From: Aurantimonas sp. 22II-16-19i
GTDB lineage: Bacteria > Pseudomonadota > Alphaproteobacteria > Rhizobiales > Rhizobiaceae
Length of the DNA: 64,000 nucleotides
Direction of reading: 5' to 3'
Assembly (NCBI RefSeq): GCF_002088275.1
Contig: NZ_AQQS01000023.1
Location: 28,508-92,507, forward strand
The position numbers were made by a program, and so were the translations under genes. Positions 16,276-24,417 of the stretch are shown piece by piece (position 1 is the stretch's first letter; every line of letters begins with the position of its first letter). The notes beneath the pieces were generated by a model. It saw only the letters and a program-made list of their open reading frames with translations. It was not told where the DNA came from and made no database searches.

Positions 16276-17418
16276 TTGGCGCGAAGCCGCCGCCCGCAGC
16301 AATCGAGCGTTCCGCAGGAGCCTCGGGCGCCCCGCGCGAAGGGGCGTGGCGGCGCTGGCGACAGGCCGCCCGCGAAGACCGGCGATCGCCCCGGTCCGGA
16401 ACGCGATGCCGGCAATGCCGGCGGACGCGAGCGACGCGGCGGCCGGCCTCAGGGCGAGGATCCCGCAGCGCCGGCCAAGCGGCTCGAACTGGAGCCGCCC
16501 GGAGGTGCGCGGCCAAGGCTCGTCGCGCCCGTCGTCCTCGCCGTTTCGCCGGGCCGGGACTACGAACTCCTCGACAGCGGCGACGGCGAGAAACTCGAGC
16601 GCTACGGCGACCTGCGGGTCCGCCGGCCGGAGAATCAGGCGATCTGGCCGCGCCGGCTGGGCGCGCCGGAATGGGAGAACGCCGACGCGCTGTTCACCGG
16701 CGACGTCGAGGAGGAGGGGCTCGGACGCTGGCAGTTTCCGCGCGAACCCCTCGGCGAGACCTGGCCGCTCGCCCATGACGGGATGTCCTATCTCGGCCGC
16801 TTCACCTCGTTTCGCCATGTCGGCGTGTTCCCCGAACAGGCGGCCCACTGGGCCTTCGTCGAGGACCGCATCCGGAGAAGGGCGAAGCAGGGCGAGGCGC
16901 CGCGCGTTCTCAACCTCTTCGGCTATACCGGCCTCGCCTCGCTCCTCGCCGCACGGGCGGGAGCCGAGGTCACCCATGTCGACGCCTCGAAGAAGGCGAT
17001 CGGCTGGGCCCGGGAGAACCAGGAGATCGCCGGCCTTTCGGGCCGGCCGATCCGGTGGATCTGCGAGGATGCGGTGCGCTATGTGGAACGCGAGGTGAAG
17101 CGCGGCAGCCGCTACGACGTCATCCTCCTCGATCCGCCGAAATTCGGCCGGGGCCCGAAAGGCGAGACCTGGCAGCTCTTCGAGGATCTGCCCTATCTCG
17201 TCGCCCTGACCCGGGCACTCCTGTCCGACACGCCCGACTGCGTCGTCCTCACCGCCTATTCGATCCGCGCCTCCTTCTATTCCCTCGGTGCCGTGATGGG
17301 CGAGGCCTTCCGCGGCCTCGGCGGCGCCATCGAGGCGGGCGAACTGGTGATCGGCGAGGCGGGCGAGGAGCCGAGGCTCCTGTCGACCTCGCTGTTCTGC
17401 CGCTGGATTGCCGAATGA
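16276..17418 (+). CDS. Class I SAM-dependent RNA methyltransferase, RlmI-like
   Basis: 380 residues. The C-terminal half is a Rossmann methyltransferase with VLNLFGYTGLAS (about 211-222, SAM binding) and LLDPPKFGRG (about 284-293), the signature of the RlmI/RlmK 23S rRNA m5C family. The first 80 residues are Pro/Gly/Arg-rich and probably disordered, replacing the PUA domain usual in RlmI. The start is TTG at 16276 with a strong AAGGAGGA five bases before it. It is coupled by ATGA overlap to the next RNA methyltransferase. The target nucleotide is unknown. Confidence 0.85.
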   Translation: MARSRRPQQSSVPQEPRAPRAKGRGGAGDRPPAKTGDRPGPERDAGNAGGRERRGGRPQGEDPAAPAKRLELEPPGGARPRLVAPVVLAVSPGRDYELLDSGDGEKLERYGDLRVRRPENQAIWPRRLGAPEWENADALFTGDVEEEGLGRWQFPREPLGETWPLAHDGMSYLGRFTSFRHVGVFPEQAAHWAFVEDRIRRRAKQGEAPRVLNLFGYTGLASLLAARAGAEVTHVDASKKAIGWARENQEIAGLSGRPIRWICEDAVRYVEREVKRGSRYDVILLDPPKFGRGPKGETWQLFEDLPYLVALTRALLSDTPDCVVLTAYSIRASFYSLGAVMGEAFRGLGGAIEAGELVIGEAGEEPRLLSTSLFCRWIAE

Positions 17419-18284
17419 CCGATGACACCATGAAACCGCGCCGTCCGTCCGGGCCGCTCGCCGCGCCCGGCCGGATCAAGGAGATCGCCAGTGTCTCCAA
17501 CCCGATCGTCAAGGACATCCGGGCACTCGCCCAGAAGCGGCACCGGGACGAGACCGGCCTGTTCCTGGTCGAGGGCCTGAAGCTCGTCCTCGACGGGATC
17601 GAGGCCGGCTGGGAGCTGAAGACCCTCGTCGTCTCCAAGGCGGCGCTGCAGGGCGGCAGCGACGTCCTCACCCGTGCCGTCTCGCGCGCCGTCGGCTTCG
17701 GCGCCGACGTCGTCGAGGCGAGCGCCAAGGTGCTCGAGGCGATCGCAAGGCGCGACAATCCGCAGAGCGCGATCGGCGTCTTCAAGCGCCAGCTGACGCC
17801 GCTCGCCCGGATCCGGCTCGAGCCCGGCGAGGTCGCCGTCGCCCTCGACCGGGTGCGCGACCCCGGCAATCTCGGCACCATCCTGCGCACCGCCGATGCG
17901 ACCGGGGCGAAGGCCGTCGTCCTCGTCGGCGACTGCGTCGATCCGTTCGCCATCGAGACCGTGCGCGCCACCATGGGCTCGATCTTCGCGGTCCCCGTCG
18001 TGAAGGCGCGGGAGGCCGAGTTTCTGGAATGGCGCTCCGGCTTTGCCGGAACGATCGTCGGCACCCACATGGCCGGGACCGTCGACTTCCGCGACCCGGA
18101 CTATGCCAGCTCCGCGACGCTTCTCTTCATGGGCAACGAGCAGGCGGGCCTGTCCGACCAGATGGCCGGCGCCTGCGACGTCCTCGTGCGCATTCCCCAG
18201 GCCGGACGCGCCGACAGCCTCAACCTCGCCGTCGCCACCGGCGTGATGCTGTTCGAGGCGCGCCGCGGAGCCTTGACCCTATGA
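17415..18284 (+). CDS. TrmH-family (SPOUT) RNA 2'-O-methyltransferase
   Basis: 289 residues. The N-terminal substrate-binding domain (about 20-105, ISNPIVKDIRAL-type with FLVEGLKLV) is followed by a SPOUT knot with LDRVRDPGNLGTILRTADATG (the NxGxxxR motif), LLFMGNEQAGLS and IPQAGRADSLNLAVATGV. The family methylates ribose 2'-OH in rRNA or tRNA. The ATG at 17415 overlaps the preceding stop by 4 bases, and its own stop overlaps lspA by 4 bases, so three genes form a tight operon. Confidence 0.9.
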   Translation: MTDDTMKPRRPSGPLAAPGRIKEIASVSNPIVKDIRALAQKRHRDETGLFLVEGLKLVLDGIEAGWELKTLVVSKAALQGGSDVLTRAVSRAVGFGADVVEASAKVLEAIARRDNPQSAIGVFKRQLTPLARIRLEPGEVAVALDRVRDPGNLGTILRTADATGAKAVVLVGDCVDPFAIETVRATMGSIFAVPVVKAREAEFLEWRSGFAGTIVGTHMAGTVDFRDPDYASSATLLFMGNEQAGLSDQMAGACDVLVRIPQAGRADSLNLAVATGVMLFEARRGALTL

Positions 18285-18784
18285 CCCGCCCGCTGATGAT
18301 CGTGAATTTTTTCGTCGTCCTCTTCGCCGTCGCCCTCGACCAGGCGATCAAGGCGCTCGTCGTCGCGACGATGCCGCTCGGCGCGGCGATCGAGCTCGTG
18401 CCCTTCCTGGCGCTGTTTCACGCCCGCAACACCGGCATCGCCTTCTCGATGTTCGCGGATCTCGGCGATGTCGGGCTGTCTCTGCTCGCCTCGGGCGTTC
18501 TCGTGGTCGTGCTGGCGCTGTGGTGGAAGACGCCGGCCGATCGACGGCTCACCCATTTCGGCCTCGCCATCATCGTCGGTGGCGCGATCGGCAACCTGAT
18601 CGACCGGGTGCGGCTCGGCTACGTCGTCGACTATGTCTATTTCCATACGCCGGCCTTCGACTTCGCCGTCTTCAACCTGGCCGACGCCTGCATCACCATC
18701 GGCGCGATCATCATTCTCCTGGACGAGTTCGTCCTCGCCCGGACAGGGCGCGATGGAGCCGTGGGCTCCGGCGACGCCGAGTGA
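18281..18784 (+). CDS. lspA: Lipoprotein signal peptidase II
   Basis: 167-residue inner-membrane aspartyl protease that cleaves diacylglyceryl-modified prolipoproteins before the lipobox cysteine. It has four membrane segments. Conserved motifs: D20-Q in the first helix, FHARNTGIAFS (46-56), GGAIGNLIDR (100-109), and the catalytic aspartates D117 (GYVVDYV) and D135 (FNLAD). The ATG overlaps the TrmH-family stop by 4 bases. Lnt, the next enzyme of lipoprotein maturation, is encoded at 32279-33982. Confidence 0.96.
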   Translation: MTRPLMIVNFFVVLFAVALDQAIKALVVATMPLGAAIELVPFLALFHARNTGIAFSMFADLGDVGLSLLASGVLVVVLALWWKTPADRRLTHFGLAIIVGGAIGNLIDRVRLGYVVDYVYFHTPAFDFAVFNLADACITIGAIIILLDEFVLARTGRDGAVGSGDAE

Positions 18785-19033
18785 TGGCGCGCCGACGATC
18801 CCGTTGAACCGGCTCGGTGAATCTTCCCGCCGAACCAGGTCGCCGAGTTGCATGGGAGAGGGCGCAGGCGGGGATCTGCCGCGGCCTGTCCCCTGCACAA
18901 AGAGACAACCTTCGTGATGCGGCCTTGTTTTGCAGTAACGTCGAGCGTCATATGGATTGTGGTCCAGTCACGAAATCGTTGCTGAAAATTCGTAAAACCT
19001 CAGGGAACACCCGGTGGTGGATGGAGAACAGGG

Positions 19034-20032
19034 ATGACGGCTCAAAGTCTCGGGATCGCAAACGACGCGAACGACCCCCGGCATCTCGTCCTCGAGGAGG
19101 CCGCAGCAGCCGTCAGCAGGGTTCGGCGGTCCAGCCCGATGGGCTTCCGCAGGATCGGCTTCGAGGGCGGCGGCGGCGGCTTCGGCCAGATGCCGGCGAA
19201 GATCCTCCATCTCGTGCGACGCTTCGATCCTGCCGCCCCGCTACTCGGCCGGCTCGGCGACCTCGAGGTGCGGCTGGCACGCAACGCAGCCGAGGTGAAG
19301 GCGGCGCAGCAGCTGCGCTACCGGGTCTTCTATGAGGAAATGAACGCCCAGCCCTCGAAGCTGCAGAAGATGACCCGGCGGGACCGGGACTCGTTCGATC
19401 GCTACTGCGACCATCTCCTCGTCATCGACCATGCCCGCGGCGGCCCGATCCTCAGCCGCATCGTCGGCACCTACCGGCTGATGCGCGGCGAGCGGGCGAT
19501 GCTCGCGGGGGGCTTCTACACGGCGCAGGAATTCGACATCGCGCCGATGCTGGCCCGCCATTCCGGCAAGCGCTTTCTCGAACTCGGCCGGTCCTGCGTC
19601 CTCAAGGACTATCGCGGCAAGCGCACGGTCGAACTGTTGTGGCAGGGCATCTGGGCCTATGTGATCGCCCACGATGTCGACGTCCTGTTCGGCTGCGCCT
19701 CGCTCGCCGGCACCGATCCGGCGATGCTCGCAGCCCCGCTCGGTTTCCTGCAGACCAATGCCGCCGCGCCGGAGGAATGGCGCGTGCGGGCGCTTGCCCA
19801 TCGCGGCACGTTCTTCGCCGATCCGCCGGTCGATCTCGATCCGCGCAAGGCGCTCGCCGTGCTGCCGCCGCTGCTCAAGGGCTATCTGAGGCTCGGCGGC
19901 TATGTCGGCGTGGGGGCTGTGGTCGATCATCAGTTCGGCACGACCGACGTCCTGATCGTCTTGCCGCGCGACAGGATCAATCCGCGCTATGTCGGCCATT
20001 ACGGCGCCGATGCCAGCCGCTTCGCGGCGTGA
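19034..20032 (+). CDS. olsB: L-ornithine N(alpha)-acyltransferase OlsB-like (GNAT/hemolysin-like)
   Basis: 332 residues. The family transfers a 3-hydroxyacyl chain from acyl carrier protein to ornithine, giving lyso-ornithine lipid, a phosphorus-free membrane lipid. Typical segments are the LRYRVFYEEMNAQPS-like core after residue 95, the VGTYRLMR strand, FLELGRSCVLKDYRGKRTVELLWQGI, and FGCASLAGTDPA. About 70 N-terminal residues are extra compared with many OlsB. The OlsA O-acyltransferase partner is not adjacent; the PlsC-like gene at 38580 could be a candidate. No pho box was recognised upstream. Confidence 0.87.
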   Translation: MTAQSLGIANDANDPRHLVLEEAAAAVSRVRRSSPMGFRRIGFEGGGGGFGQMPAKILHLVRRFDPAAPLLGRLGDLEVRLARNAAEVKAAQQLRYRVFYEEMNAQPSKLQKMTRRDRDSFDRYCDHLLVIDHARGGPILSRIVGTYRLMRGERAMLAGGFYTAQEFDIAPMLARHSGKRFLELGRSCVLKDYRGKRTVELLWQGIWAYVIAHDVDVLFGCASLAGTDPAMLAAPLGFLQTNAAAPEEWRVRALAHRGTFFADPPVDLDPRKALAVLPPLLKGYLRLGGYVGVGAVVDHQFGTTDVLIVLPRDRINPRYVGHYGADASRFAA

Positions 20033-20072
20033 AGCCTCTCCGGCCGCCGGCTTGACCGGTCGCAAGGCCCGA

Positions 20073-20089
20073 GGCGGCCTCAGGCCGCC
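20073..20089 (+). terminator. Hairpin downstream of olsB
   Basis: Perfect GGCGGCC-TCA-GGCCGCC stem-loop 40 bases after the olsB stop. No T-run follows, so termination is uncertain. Confidence 0.35.
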
Positions 20090-20290
20090 GCGTCATGCTC
20101 ATCGCAATTCGTCCGCAGCTGTTTGAGGGGCCGCGGCGAGGCGTCGCTCGGCGCCATCGGCAGCATGGCTCGGCGAGCCTCGCTCGCTGCCGGATGTCAT
20201 GCAAGGGACGATGCCAGCAGGGTCAGGATCGGCCGTCCAAGGCAGCCGTCCGCCCGGCAGACCGGCGCGCCTCGCTCGCCGCGGGCGCCC

Positions 20291-20581
20291 TCAGCCGCCG
20301 ATGCGGACGATGCTGCGGGTCTTCAGATCGACGATGACCGGCTGGCCGCCATAGTAGAAATAGGCGAAGCGTTTACTGCCCTCCGGTTGCTGCAGCTTGA
20401 TCGCGCCGGGCACCGAATCGCCGAGCGCCGGCGGGGCCGGCAGGCGGGCATTGTCGGTCGGATGGGCGAGTGCGTATTGCAGCACGTTCACCCGCTCGTC
20501 GGCAGCCTGTGCCGGGGCGAGGGCGGCGATCTGGAGCCCGAACAGCGCGGCGATCGCTAGGCGCGTGGTTCTCGTCAACAT
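20291..20581 (-). CDS. Small secreted hypothetical protein, DUF1236-like
   Basis: 96 residues with a clear signal peptide (about 1-26, ending APAQA). The mature part has a Pro-rich middle (LPAPPALGDSVP) and a C-terminal FAYFYYGGQPVIVDLKTRSIVR, resembling the short beta-rich repeats of DUF1236-type periplasmic proteins of Rhizobiales. ATG 20581 is chosen because GAGGA lies six bases upstream; the ATG at 20587 would sit directly on that site. It is divergent from mutS. The function is unknown. Confidence 0.72.
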   Translation of the reverse strand: MLTRTTRLAIAALFGLQIAALAPAQAADERVNVLQYALAHPTDNARLPAPPALGDSVPGAIKLQQPEGSKRFAYFYYGGQPVIVDLKTRSIVRIGG

Positions 20582-20959
20582 CAGCATTCCTCACTTGTCG
20601 AGTACCGCACGCCACCGGCGTACGGGCACTCTTGCCTCTTCATCGCATCGCCCCGATGAACGGAAGCTGACCAGGTCGACGATTGCAAGCCTGCAGGGGC
20701 CGAACCACGACCTTAGTTGGCCATGCCGAAGGCCGAGTTGAAGGAGCGTGCGCAAGATTGCCTGCCGTTCCTCCTCGTTCCGCCGGTTCGCCCGGACGGC
20801 CTGCCTGCGAATGGCGGGGACGGCGCTTCGGCGCGGCTTGCGCTGCGCCGATCCCCCCGATAGCGATTCGGCTCGTTCTTCCGGCCGCCGCCGAGCCCTT
20901 GCCGTCTCGACGGCCGACGAGCCACACGCCAAGACCCGCCACGAGGTGACACCCGGCCG
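20582..20959. other. Divergent intergenic region between a secreted protein gene and mutS
   Basis: 378 bases without a convincing ORF on either strand. It should hold both divergent promoters, but no strong -35/-10 pair was found on either side. Confidence 0.5.
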
Positions 20960-23668
20960 ATGACCAGCGACGCCGCCCCGACGCCGATGATGGCCCAGTA
21001 TATCGAGATCAAGGCCGCCAATCCCGACTGCCTGCTGTTCTACCGCATGGGCGACTTCTACGAGCTGTTCTTCGAGGATGCGGCCGAAGCCTCGCGCGCC
21101 CTCGGCATCACGCTGACGAAACGTGGCAAGCATCTCGGCGAGGACATTCCCATGGCCGGGGTGCCGATCCACGCCGCCGACGACTATCTGCAGAAACTGA
21201 TCGCCCTCGGCCACCGGGTGGCGGTCTGCGAGCAGATGGAAGACCCGGCCGAGGCGAAGAAGCGCGGCGCCAAGTCCGTCGTCAAGCGCGATGTCGTGCG
21301 TCTCGTCACCCCCGGCACGATCACCGAGGAGGCCCTGCTCGAGCCCGGCCGCGCCAACTACCTGATGACGCTCACCCGGATCGGCGGCGGCGAGGCCCCC
21401 GACTACGCCATCGCCTGGGCCGATCTGTCCACCGGCGTGTTCCGGACCGCAGCCGTGTCCGCGGAGCGCGTCGAGGCGGAGATCGCCGCCGTCGAGCCGA
21501 GCGAGATCGTCGTCGCCGAGAGCCTCTTCCACGACGCCGCCTTCGCCCCGCGCCTGAAGCGCTTCGGCCGCACGGTCCGCCCGGAGCCGCAGGCCTTCTT
21601 CGACGGGGCCACCGCCGAGGCGCGGATCTGCCGCTTCTTCAAGGTCGCGACGCTGGAAGGCCTCGGCCGTTTCTCCCGGGCCGAACTCTCGGCAGCGGCC
21701 GCGCTGATCGCCTATCTCGGCAAGACCCAGCTCGCCGCCAGGCCGATGCTGGAGCGGCCGGTGCAGGTCTCGGCCGGAACGATCATGGAGATCGATCCGG
21801 CGACCCGCGGATCCCTCGAACTCACCCGCACGCTGTCCGGCAAGCGCCAGGGCTCGCTGCTGTCGACCATCGACCGGACCGTCACCGGCGCCGGCGCCCG
21901 GCTGCTGACGTCCCGGCTCGCCGCCCCGCTCACCGATCCGGCCGCCATCGCCAGGCGGCAGGACGCCGTCGCCTGCCTTGTCGAGGACCCGGATCTGCGG
22001 CGGGGCCTGCGCAAGGCGCTCGCCGGCCTGCCGGACTGCGAGCGGGCGCTCTCCCGCCTTGCCCTCGGGCGCGGCGGCCCGCGCGATCTGGCAGGGGTGC
22101 GCGACTGCCTCGCCGCGGCGCTGGCGCTCGGCGAGACGCTGCCCGCGGACCTGCCGGCGGAGATCGACGAGGCCCGCCGGGCGCTGCTGGCCCTGCCGCG
22201 CGATCTCGCCGCAGCGCTCGCCTCCCACCTCGCCGACGCCCCGCCGCCCTACAAGCGCGACGGCGGTTTCGTCCGGGAGGGCGCGATCGCCGGTCTCGAC
22301 GAGGCGCGGGCGCTCGCAGAGAACTCGCGCCGGGTGATCGCCGAACTCGAGGCGCGCTACGCGGCCGAGACCGGCATTCGCGGCCTTCGGATCAAGTACA
22401 ACAACATGCTCGGCTATTTCGTCGAGCTGAGCGAGCCGAACGCCAGGACCCTGATGGCGGGGGAAGGGGCTGCGGCCTTCGTCCACCGCCAGACCATGGC
22501 GAATGCGATGCGCTTTTCCACCGAGGAGCTGAGCGCGCTGGAGGCCCGGATCGCCGGGGCGGCGAGCGATGCTCTGGCGATCGAGCTCGCCTGTTTCGAC
22601 GAACTCTGCGAAGCCGTGCTGGCGGCGGGCGAGGCATTGCGCCGGGGCGCCGAGGCGCTCGCCGTCCTCGACGTGTCGGCGGGACTTGCCGAGATGGCGG
22701 CGGACGCGGCCTGGACACGGCCTGTCGTCGATCTCTCGCTCGCCTTCGCGATCGTCGGGGGCCGGCATCCGGTGGTGGAGGCGGCGCTGAAGGCCGGCTC
22801 CGCCGATCCCTTCGTCGCCAACGACTGCGATCTCTCGCCGCGGGACGGCGGCGCCGGGACCGGCGAGGCGGCGGGCGCGATCTGGCTCCTCACCGGCCCC
22901 AACATGGGCGGCAAATCCACCTTTCTCAGGCAGAACGCCATCATCGCGGTGCTCGCCCAGATCGGCGCCTTCGTGCCGGCCGAGAAGGCCCACATTGGCA
23001 TCGTCGACCGGCTGTTCTCGCGGGTCGGGGCATCCGACGATCTCGCCGAGGGGCGCTCGACCTTCATGGTCGAGATGGTCGAGACGGCGGCGATCCTCAA
23101 CCAGGCGGGCCGGCGCGCCCTCGTCATCCTCGACGAGATCGGCCGCGGGACCTCAACCTATGACGGTCTCTCGCTGGCCTTCGCCACCGTCGAGCACCTG
23201 CACGAGGTCAATCGCTGCCGGGCACTGTTCGCGACCCACTTCCACGAGATGACGGCGCTGGCCAAGAAGCTCCCGCGGATCAGCAATGCGACGATGCGGG
23301 TGAAGGAATACAAGGGCGAGGTGATCTTCCTGCACGAGGTCACCGCCGGTGTCGCGGATCGCTCCTACGGCATTCAGGTGGCGAAGCTCGCCGGACTGCC
23401 GGCCGCAGTGGTCGCGCGGGCGCGCCATGTCCTGACCGAGCTCGAGCGCGGCGGCTCGGAGGCCAAACGCACCGCCTTCATCGACGACCTGCCGCTGTTT
23501 TCCGCTGCGGTCGCCCGCCAGAGCGTGGAGACGGAGAAGGCGGCCGTGCCGCAGGCGAATGCTCGGCTCGTCGAGGCCGTGCGGTCACTCGAACCGGATG
23601 CCTTGTCTCCGAAGGCGGCTCTCGACGAGCTGTACCGGTTGAAGGGGCTCCTTGCCGGTTCCGACTGA
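20960..23668 (+). CDS. mutS: DNA mismatch repair protein MutS
   Basis: 902-residue mismatch-recognition ATPase that, with MutL, starts methyl-independent mismatch repair. The mismatch-binding domain has the [12 protein letters not shown] motif (Phe wedge and Glu) near residues 30-41. The connector, core and clamp follow, then the ABC-type ATPase with Walker [10 protein letters not shown] (about 646-654), Walker B/D-loop [13 protein letters not shown] (about 723-735) and ATHFHEM. Length and domain order are those of a full MutS. The ATG lies after a GAGG-containing stretch. It appears monocistronic. Confidence 0.98.
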   Translation: MTSDAAPTPMMAQYIEIKAANPDCLLFYRMGDFYELFFEDAAEASRALGITLTKRGKHLGEDIPMAGVPIHAADDYLQKLIALGHRVAVCEQMEDPAEAKKRGAKSVVKRDVVRLVTPGTITEEALLEPGRANYLMTLTRIGGGEAPDYAIAWADLSTGVFRTAAVSAERVEAEIAAVEPSEIVVAESLFHDAAFAPRLKRFGRTVRPEPQAFFDGATAEARICRFFKVATLEGLGRFSRAELSAAAALIAYLGKTQLAARPMLERPVQVSAGTIMEIDPATRGSLELTRTLSGKRQGSLLSTIDRTVTGAGARLLTSRLAAPLTDPAAIARRQDAVACLVEDPDLRRGLRKALAGLPDCERALSRLALGRGGPRDLAGVRDCLAAALALGETLPADLPAEIDEARRALLALPRDLAAALASHLADAPPPYKRDGGFVREGAIAGLDEARALAENSRRVIAELEARYAAETGIRGLRIKYNNMLGYFVELSEPNARTLMAGEGAAAFVHRQTMANAMRFSTEELSALEARIAGAASDALAIELACFDELCEAVLAAGEALRRGAEALAVLDVSAGLAEMAADAAWTRPVVDLSLAFAIVGGRHPVVEAALKAGSADPFVANDCDLSPRDGGAGTGEAAGAIWLLTGPNMGGKSTFLRQNAIIAVLAQIGAFVPAEKAHIGIVDRLFSRVGASDDLAEGRSTFMVEMVETAAILNQAGRRALVILDEIGRGTSTYDGLSLAFATVEHLHEVNRCRALFATHFHEMTALAKKLPRISNATMRVKEYKGEVIFLHEVTAGVADRSYGIQVAKLAGLPAAVVARARHVLTELERGGSEAKRTAFIDDLPLFSAAVARQSVETEKAAVPQANARLVEAVRSLEPDALSPKAALDELYRLKGLLAGSD

Positions 23669-23734
23669 TCGAGATCGCAGGCCATGGCTCACGGTGCCGT
23701 GTTCCGGTCGTGATCATGCTTCGGGCGGTGGGGC

Positions 23735-23759
23735 GGAACCATTCCCATGAGATGCCGTT
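23735..23759 (+). promoter_or_regulatory. EcfG-type general stress response promoter
   Basis: GGAAC (23735-23739), 16 bases, CGTT (23756-23759). This is an exact match to the promoter consensus of the alphaproteobacterial extracytoplasmic sigma factor EcfG. It lies 91 bases upstream of the ATG of the secreted repeat protein, whose ribosome site is AAAGGA. Confidence 0.65.
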
Positions 23760-23850
23760 GTGTGACCATAGCAAGTCGAAACGGACCGCTTTCGCTGCAT
23801 AGCAGCAGCAAGTCGAACGATTTCGACCATGGACATCTGAAAGGAATATC

Positions 23851-24279
23851 ATGAAGACGACCGCCATTTTCTCGGCCGCCTTTCTTGGCGCGTCCCTCCT
23901 CAGCTACGGCGCTGTTGCTCAGACTGCCACCGATCAGACGATCGTTCCGGGCTCCGATGCCCAGCGTGAACTGCAGAATGCCGAGAGCCGCGACGATGTC
24001 GGGGACAATCCCGGCATGAATTCGGCCGAGACGGTTTCCCCCGACACCCAGACCATGGTTCCGGGTAACGAGTCGCAGCGTGAGCTGCTTCGGGCTGACG
24101 AGCGTAACGATGTCGCCGACGAGGACACCGTGACGACCGGCGCCACCACCGGTGGGGCCAACGTCGAGAGCGACACGCTGGTCCCGGGTTCGGGGGCCAC
24201 CTTCTCTCCGGAACAGCCTCCGACGACGCAGTCGGGCAAGGCGCTTCAGGACGAGTCGCCGGCCAGCCAGACCCAGTAA
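23851..24279 (+). CDS. Secreted hypothetical protein with VPG repeats
   Basis: 142 residues. The signal peptide is 1-23 (AVAQ/TA). The mature protein is acidic, Ser/Thr/Gln-rich and probably unstructured, with two copies of a repeat of about 39 residues: IVPGSDAQRELQNAESRDDV and MVPGNESQRELLRADERNDV, plus a third partial copy LVPGSG. The strong ribosome site AAAGGAATATC and an EcfG-type promoter upstream suggest stress-induced expression. An intrinsic terminator follows. The family is not recognised; a periplasmic stress role is an inference from the promoter. Confidence 0.82.
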   Translation: MKTTAIFSAAFLGASLLSYGAVAQTATDQTIVPGSDAQRELQNAESRDDVGDNPGMNSAETVSPDTQTMVPGNESQRELLRADERNDVADEDTVTTGATTGGANVESDTLVPGSGATFSPEQPPTTQSGKALQDESPASQTQ

Positions 24280-24316
24280 GGCTTCGCGGCACTTCGCCGC
24301 CCAGCCGGATAACTTC

Positions 24317-24357
24317 GAGGGGCCGCTCCAGCTGACGCTGGGCGGCCCCTTCGCTTT
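24317..24357 (+). terminator. Terminator after the VPG-repeat protein
   Basis: GGGGCCGC-T-CCAGC, a TGAC loop, GCTGG-GCGGCCCC, followed by the moderately T-rich TTCGCTTT. A stable stem with one bulge. Confidence 0.6.
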
Positions 24358-24417
24358 GCCGATTCGGGGAGTTGGGATATAGCCGGGCGGCCCATTCCAG
24401 ACGCCGCAGGATTGCAG

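Noticed and set aside
20591..22993. 800-codon open frame on the minus strand
   Set aside because: It lies wholly antisense to mutS, whose domains are all intact. The composition (Arg/Gly/Asp/Gln-rich) is that of a GC-rich shadow frame.
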